Below, piece after piece: positions 37,646 through 45,783 of a DNA stretch of 64,000 bases (the first letter of the stretch is position 1; each line of letters begins with the position of its first letter). The notes beneath the pieces are model-generated. The model was not told the DNA's origin. It saw nothing but the letters and a program-made list of their open reading frames with translations, and made no database searches. This stretch comes from Syntrophomonas sp. (GTDB lineage Bacteria; Bacillota; Syntrophomonadia; Syntrophomonadales; Syntrophomonadaceae). The translations under genes and the position numbers were made by a program. The DNA lies in contig JAENZE010000013.1 in NCBI GenBank assembly GCA_016841425.1, forward strand, positions 62,001 to 126,000. Reading direction: 5' to 3'.

Positions 37646-38005
37646 TTAAGTCTCCCCCCCATTCCTTTTCCACTTCAAAAACTGGATATACTCGTCAACC
37701 TGCTTAACTTCATCGTCTCCAAGCCGATATATATCATTTATTATTTTCAACATAAGGCTATCCTGAGAGCTATACAAATATTTATCACTGCTGCTATCAG
37801 TAAAATTCTCAACAAAATAGTCCATCGGTTTGCCCAATACTTCAGATAATTTTTCCAATTGTGACAGGTAAATTCTGCGCTTGCCTTTTTCATAATTGGA
37901 TAAAGCGGACTGAGAACAGCCAATGGCACTGGCCAGCTGTTCCTGACTCATCCTTTTATCTTCTCTAGCACCCTGTATCTTTTGTCCTAAATCTCGCAAA
38001 TTCAT
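37646..38005 (-). CDS. XRE-family transcriptional regulator
   Basis: 119 aa with an N-terminal Cro/C1 helix-turn-helix at residues 5-65 (DLGQKIQGAREDKRMSQEQL, SAIGCSQSALSNYEKGKRRI) and a short C-terminal helical part. It is coupled to the acyl-CoA dehydrogenase immediately downstream, so it probably controls that gene and itself. The palindrome at 38086-38114, about 80 bp upstream, is a plausible operator. Confidence 0.88.
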   Translation of the reverse strand: MNLRDLGQKIQGAREDKRMSQEQLASAIGCSQSALSNYEKGKRRIYLSQLEKLSEVLGKPMDYFVENFTDSSSDKYLYSSQDSLMLKIINDIYRLGDDEVKQVDEYIQFLKWKRNGGET

Positions 38006-38085
38006 GTATCAGCACCTCAACACCACGTTCTTCTATTACATTAACAATTCTATCATAAATGTGATATTATTACTCCTGCAAAGCT

Positions 38086-38114
38086 ATTATTACACTATTT
38101 TACTATGTAATAAT
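38086..38114. promoter_or_regulatory. Inverted repeat, candidate operator for the XRE regulator
   Basis: ATTATTACA (38086-38094) and TGTAATAAT (38106-38114) form a perfect 9-bp inverted repeat with an 11-bp spacer. Related half sites (ATTATTAC at 38066-38073; ATTACATAAGTAAT near 38303) lie on either side. The spacing suits a dimeric XRE protein. Function is inferred. Confidence 0.6.
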
Positions 38115-38266
38115 TTCGGGAAATAAGTTATTGTTCTGTCTGAACCCAATTATCTAATAATCATCCTCCCCTTTCCAATTGCCTTTTTTCGCCATTATAT
38201 GAGATAGGTTCGACTCAATATATTAAACCTGGTGTATCAATAACAGCTCCGGAACAATTTTTCCCC

Positions 38267-38294
38267 TTGACCTATTTATTACATTTGTGATAAT
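38267..38294 (+). promoter_or_regulatory. Sigma-A promoter for acyl-CoA dehydrogenase 38351
   Basis: TTGACC (38267-38272), 16 bp, GATAAT (38289-38294), 57 bp before the ATG. Confidence 0.65.
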
Positions 38295-38350
38295 TTAAAA
38301 TTACATAAGTAATATCTGTTGGTGCATGGTCAAGAAAGGATGGGATAGAA

Positions 38351-39595
38351 ATGTTTGAATTTGTAATGACTGAAGAACAGAAGCTGTTGCGAGACGAAGC
38401 CCGGGAAATGGCAAAATGGGTACCCCGTGAATACATCCTGGATATGGACGCCGACAAAATTAAGTATCCAAAAGAATACCTGCAGGAATGTGGGCGGCGT
38501 AATCTTATCGGTCTAAGGGTTCCCAAAGAATATGGCGGGCGCGGTTTAAAATGGGAAGACGACATTATTGCCCTTGAAGAACTGGGTGTAAACGGTTACA
38601 TTTTCGTTTGCACCTATGGTGTAACTGGTGACGTGGTTCCTGAAGCTATCGTTCATTTTGGCACAGAAGAGCAAAAGAAAAAGTACCTGCCGCCTATATG
38701 TAAAGCCGAAAAGTTTGCAGCTGAATGTTTAACAGAACCCCGGGGCGGGTCAGATTTTTTTGGTTCTACTACTATGGCCGTGCAGGACGGTAGTGATTTT
38801 GTTCTTAATGGTCAAAAACGTTTTATTGTTGGTGGAGAGGGTGCCGATTACTTCCTGGTTTACGCCAAAACCAATCCAGAAGGAGGTCCCGCTAACTCCA
38901 TGACCTGCTTTATGGTGGAGCGTGAAATGGGAGTTAAGACCGAGTACCTGTATGGACTGATGGGATGCCGGGGGGGTGGAACAGCCCGAGTAGTGTTTGA
39001 CAATGTTCGGGTTCCCAAGGAAAACGTTATCGGTGAAGTAAACGGTGCTTTCCCTATATTTTATCAAATGATGATACCGGAAAGATTCGGTACTGCCGCC
39101 ATGACCATCGGATCTGTCCGTCCAGCTCTGGAAATCGCTACCGATTATAGCATGAAGCGAAAAGCTTTTGGTCAAACCATCAACAATTTTCAGGGAGTCA
39201 GCTTTAAGATAGCAGACGCAGTAATCAAGCTGGATACCTGCCGGGCCCTAATGTATTCAACAGCCAGGGCCGTGGACACCGGGGCAGACCCCTCATTGTG
39301 CCGCCGTCTGGTTTCAGAAGGCAAGAAATTTGTTACCGAACAATGCTGGGATGTCGCCAATTTAGGTATGCAGGTAATGGGAGGAATCGGATACACAGAT
39401 ATTTATCCCTTAGAAAAAATAGTTCGAGATATGAGGCTCTCCATGATCTGGGTAGGCAGTAATGAAATCATGCAGCTTATAGTACAGCATGAATGGTATA
39501 CTGCCCGGAAAAAGGAACTTAAGAACAACAGCAAACGCGAGAGCGAGTTTGATTGTATCAGTGCTTTTGCTGAAGGTGAAAAAATATACGAATAG
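38351..39595 (+). CDS. Acyl-CoA dehydrogenase with non-canonical catalytic glutamate position
   Basis: 414 aa. LTEPRGGSDFFGSTT and RKAFGQTINNFQGVSFKIAD mark it as an acyl-CoA dehydrogenase. At the usual base position (YEGxxxIQ in short-chain enzymes) it reads IWVGSNEIMQ, so that glutamate is valine. A glutamate in MIPERFGTAAM aligns with the alternative base used by isovaleryl-CoA and long-chain dehydrogenases, so the enzyme may still be active with a different, perhaps branched or long, substrate. A CoA-transferase follows 43 bp later. Confidence 0.92.
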   Translation: MFEFVMTEEQKLLRDEAREMAKWVPREYILDMDADKIKYPKEYLQECGRRNLIGLRVPKEYGGRGLKWEDDIIALEELGVNGYIFVCTYGVTGDVVPEAIVHFGTEEQKKKYLPPICKAEKFAAECLTEPRGGSDFFGSTTMAVQDGSDFVLNGQKRFIVGGEGADYFLVYAKTNPEGGPANSMTCFMVEREMGVKTEYLYGLMGCRGGGTARVVFDNVRVPKENVIGEVNGAFPIFYQMMIPERFGTAAMTIGSVRPALEIATDYSMKRKAFGQTINNFQGVSFKIADAVIKLDTCRALMYSTARAVDTGADPSLCRRLVSEGKKFVTEQCWDVANLGMQVMGGIGYTDIYPLEKIVRDMRLSMIWVGSNEIMQLIVQHEWYTARKKELKNNSKRESEFDCISAFAEGEKIYE

Positions 39596-39638
39596 ATGCC
39601 AGGCCCAGCCCTGAAACAAATGAGAAGGAGATGAAAAC

Positions 39639-41009
39639 ATGTCAGCTAAATGGAACGAATTATACCGCGAAAAACTTCGGACTCCCGATGAACTGGCCGG
39701 AATGATTGAAAACCATGATAAGATATGTTCCCCCACTGCCAACGGAACTCCTCGTATTTTTTGGCACTTTCTTGCTAAACGTATAGAAAACGGGGAGCTG
39801 CCCAATCTGGAATTAATTATGGGGTTAAACCTAAATGCTCCTGATATATGTAAAGCAGAAGTCTCATCCAAGTTTTATTATAGAGATGGTTTTACTTCAC
39901 CAGTTTCTCGCAGAGGCGCCCAGATGGGACTGATAGACCCCGCACCCATAAGGTTTTCCGACATCCCTCGCAGCAACGTAGAACTCAGAGATTATAACGT
40001 GGCTACCTTTACCGCCTCGCCCATGGATAAACATGGTTGGTTCAGCGTGGGCCTAAACGCTTCCCACTCGTTTTCTTCGGTTCAGCGAGCCAAACAAAAC
40101 GGCAAACCCATGAAGATATACCTGGAAGTCAATAATAATCACCCCTTCATTTATGGACACAGCCATGTTCATATATCTGAAGTAACCGGGCTATGCGAAG
40201 CCGACTGGCCTCTTATTCCCATCCCCACCGAGCCGCCAACCAGGGAAGACCTGGCAATAGGGGCCTATATTGCGGAAGAAATACCAGACGGAGCCTGTAT
40301 ACAGCTGGGGATCGGTGGCCTGCCTAATGCCGTAGGCCTCAATTTGAAAGACAAAAAGGACCTGGGCGGTCATACCGAAATAATAGTCGAATCATATAAA
40401 GAACTTTATGAATGTGGTGCACTAACCAATAGAAAGAAAAATTTTGTGCCTGATCGAGTGGTGGGCACCCTGGTGCTGGGTACCAAGGAACTATATGATT
40501 GGTGTGACCACAACAAAATAATTGAAATACACGGGGTCGATTTTGCCTGTAATCCTTATACAGCAGCACAAAATGACAACTTCATTACTGTAAACGCCAT
40601 AATGGAATGTGATCTATCAGGTCAGTGCGTTACCGATTCCCAGGATACCAGGCAATATTCTGGTATGGGTGGACAGCAGGACTTCGTTCAGGCCGGATGG
40701 ATGTCCAAAGGAGGTAAATCTTTCCTGGCTATGCCTTCTACTTTCAGCAATAAAGATGGAACTATTCAATCCAAAATATCTCCAGTTGCATCTGGCTGGA
40801 TTGGCATTAACCGCTGGGATGTTCACTATCTGGTAACGGAATACGGTTGTGTTCAATTAAAAGGATGCAGCATGCGAGAACGGGTACAGAAGATAGTAAG
40901 CATCGCCCATCCAGATTTCAGAGATTGGTTGGTATCGGAAGCTAAACGTCTGCATTTTATAGATTCTAACTCAGATATAAACATTAAGAATATGCGCAAA
41001 GAAGTATAA
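39639..41009 (+). CDS. Acetyl-CoA hydrolase/transferase family CoA-transferase
   Basis: 456 aa. CIQLGIGGLPNAVG is the CoA-binding block, and Glu247 in GGHTEIIVES is the expected nucleophile that forms the glutamyl-CoA intermediate. Related enzymes exchange CoA between acetyl-CoA and butyrate, crotonate or 4-hydroxybutyrate. It would activate a fatty acid for the adjacent dehydrogenase, but the substrate is inferred. AAGGAG precedes the ATG, and a strong terminator follows at 41038-41060. Confidence 0.9.
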   Translation: MSAKWNELYREKLRTPDELAGMIENHDKICSPTANGTPRIFWHFLAKRIENGELPNLELIMGLNLNAPDICKAEVSSKFYYRDGFTSPVSRRGAQMGLIDPAPIRFSDIPRSNVELRDYNVATFTASPMDKHGWFSVGLNASHSFSSVQRAKQNGKPMKIYLEVNNNHPFIYGHSHVHISEVTGLCEADWPLIPIPTEPPTREDLAIGAYIAEEIPDGACIQLGIGGLPNAVGLNLKDKKDLGGHTEIIVESYKELYECGALTNRKKNFVPDRVVGTLVLGTKELYDWCDHNKIIEIHGVDFACNPYTAAQNDNFITVNAIMECDLSGQCVTDSQDTRQYSGMGGQQDFVQAGWMSKGGKSFLAMPSTFSNKDGTIQSKISPVASGWIGINRWDVHYLVTEYGCVQLKGCSMRERVQKIVSIAHPDFRDWLVSEAKRLHFIDSNSDINIKNMRKEV

Positions 41010-41037
41010 CCAGGTTCAAATCCATATATAGCTGATT

Positions 41038-41060
41038 AAAGCCGGGTAATTCCGGCTTTT
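41038..41060 (+). terminator. Terminator after the CoA-transferase gene
   Basis: Stem AAAGCCGG/CCGGCTTT with a short loop followed by T, 28 bp after the stop codon. Confidence 0.85.
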
Positions 41061-41090
41061 CAGCTTATAAAACAAGCTGTCAGAGCGAGT

Positions 41091-41206
41091 AAAAAAGCGC
41101 CCTCCAGGCACCGAAGAGTCTGTATTTCGCAGACTAAACCAGTTTCCCTTATACCACCTCCAATGCAAATTTCATGCAGTGCAGACCGGAGTCGCTGGCA
41201 TTTGCA
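41091..41206 (-). ncRNA. Candidate structured RNA with its own terminator
   Basis: Read on the minus strand: an outer pairing TGCAAAT/ATTTGCA (41200-41206 with 41164-41170), a hairpin AGTCTG/CAGACT (41130-41135 with 41117-41122), and a GGTGCC...GGGCGCT hairpin followed by six T. There is no minus-strand gene downstream, so it would be a stand-alone small RNA. I do not recognise the family. The minus frame 41060-41251 has no ribosome site. Evidence is structural only. Confidence 0.35.
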
Positions 41207-41302
41207 GCATAATATCCAAAACATTCTGCCTTGACTCAAGAAGCAGATCAAATAAAACGAATATAAATAAAAGGGCTGGCGAAGCTTGAGAGGGGGTTAA
41301 TA

Positions 41303-43633
41303 TTGGCAAAGAGAAACTATTATATAATACAGCTATTTCTAACGGCTTATTTTACTGCCTACTTGATTGCTGCTGCTAAGGAGTCTGTAATCTGGGGCGA
41401 TATCTTATCACCTCTGGGGGCGATCAGTTCATTTATTCTTTTACTAATTGCTGGTCTTAAAACCGAACAGCCCTTCTTTATCTGGTTATTTGCCAGTTTG
41501 GCCTGTTTTTCTTATGCTGCAGCAGATATATTATGGGCTTTTTATGAGCTAGTTCTGAGAGTCCAGCCCAACAACATGGATATATTTTTGGTGTTATATC
41601 TACTGCCCAGTTTCTTTGTAGCCCTATCTTTGTATGCATTTTTCGTAACTCAGAAGAGTTACTGGACCAATTATCAATTGACCCTGGACATATTAGCAAT
41701 GTCTGCCGCATTACTAACTCTTATATGGACGGTCTTCCTTCACAAACAGTTTGAAATGCTTACCGCCTTAAATATTCATAATACTTTGGTTTTTATATCC
41801 TTGCTTACGGATTTTTTTATCTCAGGTTGTTTAATAGTATTATTTCTTCTCCTTCACAAAGACAAAATACCGGTAATAGGCAAGATAACATTTACAGCAT
41901 TTGTATGTTATGTACTTACAGACCTTGCATATAATTATCTTTATTTACAAAATCTTTATACACCACACTCATTGATTGACGCTTTCTTCATATTTTCCCT
42001 GTTGATTTTCGCCCAAGCAGGCTTGTGGGAACTTTACAAACCTGAAAAGCCTTTGAAAACTAACCAGACCATAGGTCCAGACTACTCCAGTTCAAAACTA
42101 AAAGGCTTTATCCTTCTGCTAGCACCGATAATCGCAATACTAATAAACGGTTTTAACTTTGCCAGTTTCCTGGTGTTTTCGATAATTTTTATGGCTTACC
42201 AATTTTTAAGCAACTACATTCAGTTCTCAATAAATAATGAACATCTGCTGGCACAGGAAAAAGCAATGAATACCCTCCTGGAAGAACGTATTGCTGAGCG
42301 TACTTTCGCATTGCAGCAGATGAACCAATATCTAGACATCCTGTCAAAGGAGGATTCTATAACCAAATTATTTAATCGGCGTCATATTTTTGATGCTATA
42401 GACAGCATGCTGGAAAAAAACGAGCCTGCAGAATCAATTTTTATATTGTATATAGATCTGGACAGGTTCAAGGCCATTAATGACTCCTATGGCCATGATA
42501 TTGGCGATCAAGTTCTGATTGAGATTGCCAATCGTCTTGATAATTGTAACCAATACAATGGCTTGCTGGCCAGAGTAGGTGGAGATGAATTCGTATTTGT
42601 TCTACGTGGACAATATCAGTATGACGATATTGAAACAATTATAAAAATAATAATTCAATCCTGTTCTGAACCTATAATTATCCCACCTTATCAATTTCAA
42701 GTTTCATTGAGCATTGGTATAACTCAATATCCCACCGATGCTTCTGAACGCAGCGAATTAATTAAGAATGCTGATATTGCCATGTATCATTCTAAATCCC
42801 AAGGGTTTAATCGATACACCTTTTTCAGTGCTATCGGACAAAAAATTTATCGCAGAAGTGAGATTGAAATACAGTTAAAAAAAGCAGTTTATGATAATGA
42901 ATTTGAATTATATTATCAACCTCAATTCTCCATCCTGGATAATAAACTTATTGGTATGGAAGCATTGCTTCGATGGAACCATCCTGAACAAGGCATTATC
43001 TTTCCCGATGATTTTATTCCAATTGCTGAAGAAACCGGTGAGATTATTCCACTCGGTGCCTGGGTAATTCATCAAGCTATCCGCCAAATTGCCCAGTGGA
43101 ACAAATGCTATAATCTGCAGCTCAAAATGGCAATTAATATTTCTCCACAACAGCTTGACAGTGTAAACTTGATTTCTCACCTGGAAACAATGATTTCGCA
43201 ATATGACATCCCTACTAACTGGCTGGATATCGAAATTACAGAAAGCATTGCCATGAAAGGAGAAATTAGAGCAGAGGAAATTTTCGCTATGATATCAGGG
43301 CTAGGTGCATCTATTTCCATAGACGATTTTGGTACTGGATACTCTTCTTTGAGTTATCTCAAACATTATTCCTTTGATAGAATTAAAATAGATAAATCAT
43401 TGATTGATAATGTAACAACAGACTATAGTACTGTTCAAATAATAAAAGCAATTATTATGATCGGCAAAGCCCTGGGTATTAAGACAATTGCAGAAGGAGT
43501 TGAATATCAAGAACAATTAAAAATCCTGGCTGAACTCGGATGTGATGAAGCACAGGGGTATTTATTCAGCAGGCCTCTTCCAGCTTCTCAATTTGAGCAG
43601 TTATTTTTGCAGAGGATATCTTCTGCTGTGTAA
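41303..43633 (+). CDS. Membrane GGDEF-EAL cyclic-di-GMP protein
   Basis: 776 aa. Residues ~1-310 hold eight or more membrane spans, followed by a coiled coil, a GGDEF domain (about 345-505) with intact RVGGDEFVFVL, and an EAL domain (about 530-770) with GMEALLRWNHP, NISPQQL and DDFGTGYSSL. Diguanylate cyclase and phosphodiesterase active sites both look intact. The inhibitory RxxD site before GGDEF is absent (QYNG). The TTG start follows GAGAGGGGG. The membrane half is probably the sensor; its signal is unknown. Transcribed alone, followed by a terminator. Confidence 0.92.
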   Translation: MAKRNYYIIQLFLTAYFTAYLIAAAKESVIWGDILSPLGAISSFILLLIAGLKTEQPFFIWLFASLACFSYAAADILWAFYELVLRVQPNNMDIFLVLYLLPSFFVALSLYAFFVTQKSYWTNYQLTLDILAMSAALLTLIWTVFLHKQFEMLTALNIHNTLVFISLLTDFFISGCLIVLFLLLHKDKIPVIGKITFTAFVCYVLTDLAYNYLYLQNLYTPHSLIDAFFIFSLLIFAQAGLWELYKPEKPLKTNQTIGPDYSSSKLKGFILLLAPIIAILINGFNFASFLVFSIIFMAYQFLSNYIQFSINNEHLLAQEKAMNTLLEERIAERTFALQQMNQYLDILSKEDSITKLFNRRHIFDAIDSMLEKNEPAESIFILYIDLDRFKAINDSYGHDIGDQVLIEIANRLDNCNQYNGLLARVGGDEFVFVLRGQYQYDDIETIIKIIIQSCSEPIIIPPYQFQVSLSIGITQYPTDASERSELIKNADIAMYHSKSQGFNRYTFFSAIGQKIYRRSEIEIQLKKAVYDNEFELYYQPQFSILDNKLIGMEALLRWNHPEQGIIFPDDFIPIAEETGEIIPLGAWVIHQAIRQIAQWNKCYNLQLKMAINISPQQLDSVNLISHLETMISQYDIPTNWLDIEITESIAMKGEIRAEEIFAMISGLGASISIDDFGTGYSSLSYLKHYSFDRIKIDKSLIDNVTTDYSTVQIIKAIIMIGKALGIKTIAEGVEYQEQLKILAELGCDEAQGYLFSRPLPASQFEQLFLQRISSAV

Positions 43634-43663
43634 TGATCCCATATCATTATTTAGTAGTTACAT

Positions 43664-43699
43664 AAATCAGAAGGGATATTATTACCCCTTCTGATTTTT
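43664..43699 (+). terminator. Bidirectional terminator between GGDEF-EAL and acetate transporter genes
   Basis: AAATCAGAAGGG/CCCTTCTGATTT stem with a 9-10 nt loop and TTTTT on the plus side, between convergent genes. Confidence 0.85.
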
Positions 43700-43757
43700 A
43701 AAAAGCAGCAGTATAACAAGCTGTATATGTTAAATCGTTATTAACCTTGTGAGAGAG

Positions 43758-44354
43758 TTATTTTAATATGGGCCCAGGCATGGGCAATACGGTCTTTTTA
43801 TATGCAGCATTTAGAATTCCGGCAGAAGAAACCCATAGGGTTCCTACACCTGCGGCAAAGCAAAAGTAGGCTGCAGTATGTGCGTATGAATGTGCTAATA
43901 TTCCCATATCCATGAAGGTTACAAAAAATACTGCTACATCCAACAGCAATACAACTATGCTCATTACGGCAGGACTTTCTTTCAGGTAAGCCGGCGTCCA
44001 CAGAATAAGAGTAATCCATAATGGAAGCCAGGCCCATCCATCCATCGTAGTATCAACAGGCCATCCGTTAAGGGCAGCAAAATATTTAAAGATAAAACCG
44101 AGCCCCCCTACCAGCATAAAGAAGGCTGAAAAAAACAAAAACACATTTCCTCCCGTTAAATGACCATTCTTTAATTCAATTAGAGCTACCGCTATCTGAA
44201 CTACAAAGCCACCCAACAGCCAGATACCAAGTATCGGTGCACCCGTTGATTCGACTGTTCCACTCAATATAGCATAGAAAGTAAAACATGCTACCGCCAA
44301 TGCTACTAAACCAGCTGGTCCAGGTGTTGCCCATCCAGCGTTATGTTCCGACAT
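43758..44354 (-). CDS. Acetate uptake transporter (GPR1/FUN34/YaaH family)
   Basis: 198 aa, six membrane spans. The family signature is at the N-terminus (NAGWATPGPAGLVALAVACF, close to the NPAPLGL-type motif of SatP). Such proteins carry acetate or succinate with protons. ATG at 44354 has GGGGGA just upstream and removes a poor N-terminal extension to 44396. It lies downstream of the acyl-CoA dehydrogenase operon. In a syntroph it may export acetate made by beta-oxidation, an inference. Confidence 0.88.
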   Translation of the reverse strand: MSEHNAGWATPGPAGLVALAVACFTFYAILSGTVESTGAPILGIWLLGGFVVQIAVALIELKNGHLTGGNVFLFFSAFFMLVGGLGFIFKYFAALNGWPVDTTMDGWAWLPLWITLILWTPAYLKESPAVMSIVVLLLDVAVFFVTFMDMGILAHSYAHTAAYFCFAAGVGTLWVSSAGILNAAYKKTVLPMPGPILK

Positions 44355-44554
44355 AAAAATCCCCCTATCAATAAACAAATATTTGCAGTTAACCATATTA
44401 ATGAATGATGGAGTAAAAACGGTATTCCATTAAATCAATCCCCGGTATCTACGATAAAACATATGCTTGTTATTTGCCGCGTTGAATCTTGACATAAACC
44501 CCGTATGCTGCACAGCACACTTCCCTAATTGGCAAAGTATATTAAAGCCTGGCT

Positions 44555-45694
44555 TTAGCCGTTCAAAACAACTCCCGCTACGATCATCTTCTGCATGTCA
44601 GCTACCCCTTCCACTTGAGGACCCATTATCGCGTCACGATATAGACGGCTTACTTTATAATCTGCCATTAGTCCGTAGGAACCGTGTATATCCACCGCAA
44701 CGCGAGCTGCATCAGCAAAAGTTTCACAGACGAAGGTTTTAGTTAACGCTGCTTCTTTCGCAAAAACCGCCTGATCCTTAGCGTCATTAGCCAAACAACC
44801 CAGACGATAGGTCAACCAGCGACATGCTTCATACTTCATAGCCAGGTCGGCAATTCTTAACTGTACAGCCTGGAATTTAGCTATAGGTTCTCCCCGGTGG
44901 TTTTTTTCTTTAGCATATTTAACCGCTTCCTCATAACAACCCAGGATTCCACCCAGAGCAATTGAGCTGATTCCCACCTTGCCGAAGGCGATACCGTAAG
45001 TTAAAACCGGGAATCCTCCGCCAACTTTTCCAAGTATGTTTTCGGCCGGCACCTTTAAATCTTTAAAATATACATCTAAAAGATCCCCACCACGATAGCC
45101 TATTTTCTTCCAGGGTTTGGACAGGGAATAACCTTCACAGAACTTTTCCACGATAAACGCAGTAGGTTTTCCGCTCTCACTATCAGCAGCAAATAGCACC
45201 ATTGGTCCTTGATAATCAGCATTGGTTATAAAGCGTTTGGTTCCATTGATGATATAATAATCACCTTCTTTAACAGCTTTAGTGGTGATCTGCTTGGGAT
45301 CTGATCCGGTTACTGGCTCAGTAAAGGCAAAAGATGCCATATGCTGGCCTTTACATGCTTTCGGCATATATTTCTTTTTTTGCTCTTCTGTGCCGAATTT
45401 ATCGATGGCCCCCAGTCCCAGGCAGTTGACCGATATAGCAATAGCGGGTCCACTAAGCACTTTGCCCAGTTGCTCCATGGCCAGTACGTAGCAATCATAG
45501 CCAGCATTGGCACCGCCATATTCCTCTTTAAAAGGCAGTCCCATAAGATCAAGCTCGGCCAGACCTTGCATTATATCTTCTGGAGTATTGTTCTCCCGGT
45601 CTATCTTTTCTGCCAGAGGTTCCATCCGCTTTTCTGCAAACTCCTGGGCAATTTTCTGTATTAGAAGCTGTTCCTTATTTAAAGAAAACTCCAT
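44555..45694 (-). CDS. Acyl-CoA dehydrogenase
   Basis: 379 aa. FAFTEPVTGSDPKQITT is the substrate/FAD motif, and the catalytic glutamate is in GPQVEGVADMQ. The C-domain helix RGEPIAKFQAVQLRIADLAM is typical. It is the third gene of a leftward operon after the CoA-transferase and the 615-aa dehydrogenase. AAAGGAG precedes the ATG. TAAAGCCTGGCTTTA around the stop codon is a short palindrome that may act in termination. Confidence 0.93.
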   Translation of the reverse strand: MEFSLNKEQLLIQKIAQEFAEKRMEPLAEKIDRENNTPEDIMQGLAELDLMGLPFKEEYGGANAGYDCYVLAMEQLGKVLSGPAIAISVNCLGLGAIDKFGTEEQKKKYMPKACKGQHMASFAFTEPVTGSDPKQITTKAVKEGDYYIINGTKRFITNADYQGPMVLFAADSESGKPTAFIVEKFCEGYSLSKPWKKIGYRGGDLLDVYFKDLKVPAENILGKVGGGFPVLTYGIAFGKVGISSIALGGILGCYEEAVKYAKEKNHRGEPIAKFQAVQLRIADLAMKYEACRWLTYRLGCLANDAKDQAVFAKEAALTKTFVCETFADAARVAVDIHGSYGLMADYKVSRLYRDAIMGPQVEGVADMQKMIVAGVVLNG

Positions 45695-45727
45695 AGTGTT
45701 TTTTCTCCTTTCCTATTATCAAGTGAG

Positions 45728-45759
45728 CATGGGGGAGGCAGGAAAAGCCTTCCCCATGG
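45728..45759 (-). other. Intercistronic hairpin in the dehydrogenase operon
   Basis: CATGGGGGAGGC/GCCTTCCCCATG forms a stem with a short AGGAAAA-like loop between the 615-aa and 379-aa dehydrogenase genes. There is no T-tract, so it more likely stabilises or marks processing of the mRNA than ends it. Confidence 0.5.
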
Positions 45760-45783
45760 AACCTTTTAACCTTTTTCATGGAT

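Larger units (their letters stand above)
38006..38350. other. Divergent control region between XRE regulator and acyl-CoA dehydrogenase
   Basis: 345 bp of AT-rich DNA between divergent genes. It holds the inverted repeat at 38086-38114 and the promoter at 38267-38294, listed separately. No small gene or structured RNA is seen. Confidence 0.6.

Noticed and set aside
41060-41251. 63-codon minus frame between the CoA-transferase and GGDEF-EAL genes
   Set aside because: Cys-rich product with no ribosome site. The region is better explained by RNA-like secondary structure.
41010-41302. Cyclic-di-GMP or cobalamin riboswitch upstream of the GGDEF-EAL gene
   Set aside because: I looked for the conserved core motifs of both riboswitch classes on each strand and did not find them.
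44465-44482. Possible sigma-54 box for the acetate transporter (CGGCAAATAACAAGCA, minus strand)
   Set aside because: GG-N10-GC spacing fits, but the -12 region reads AAGC instead of TTGC and the -24 lacks the leading T, so it is too weak to call.
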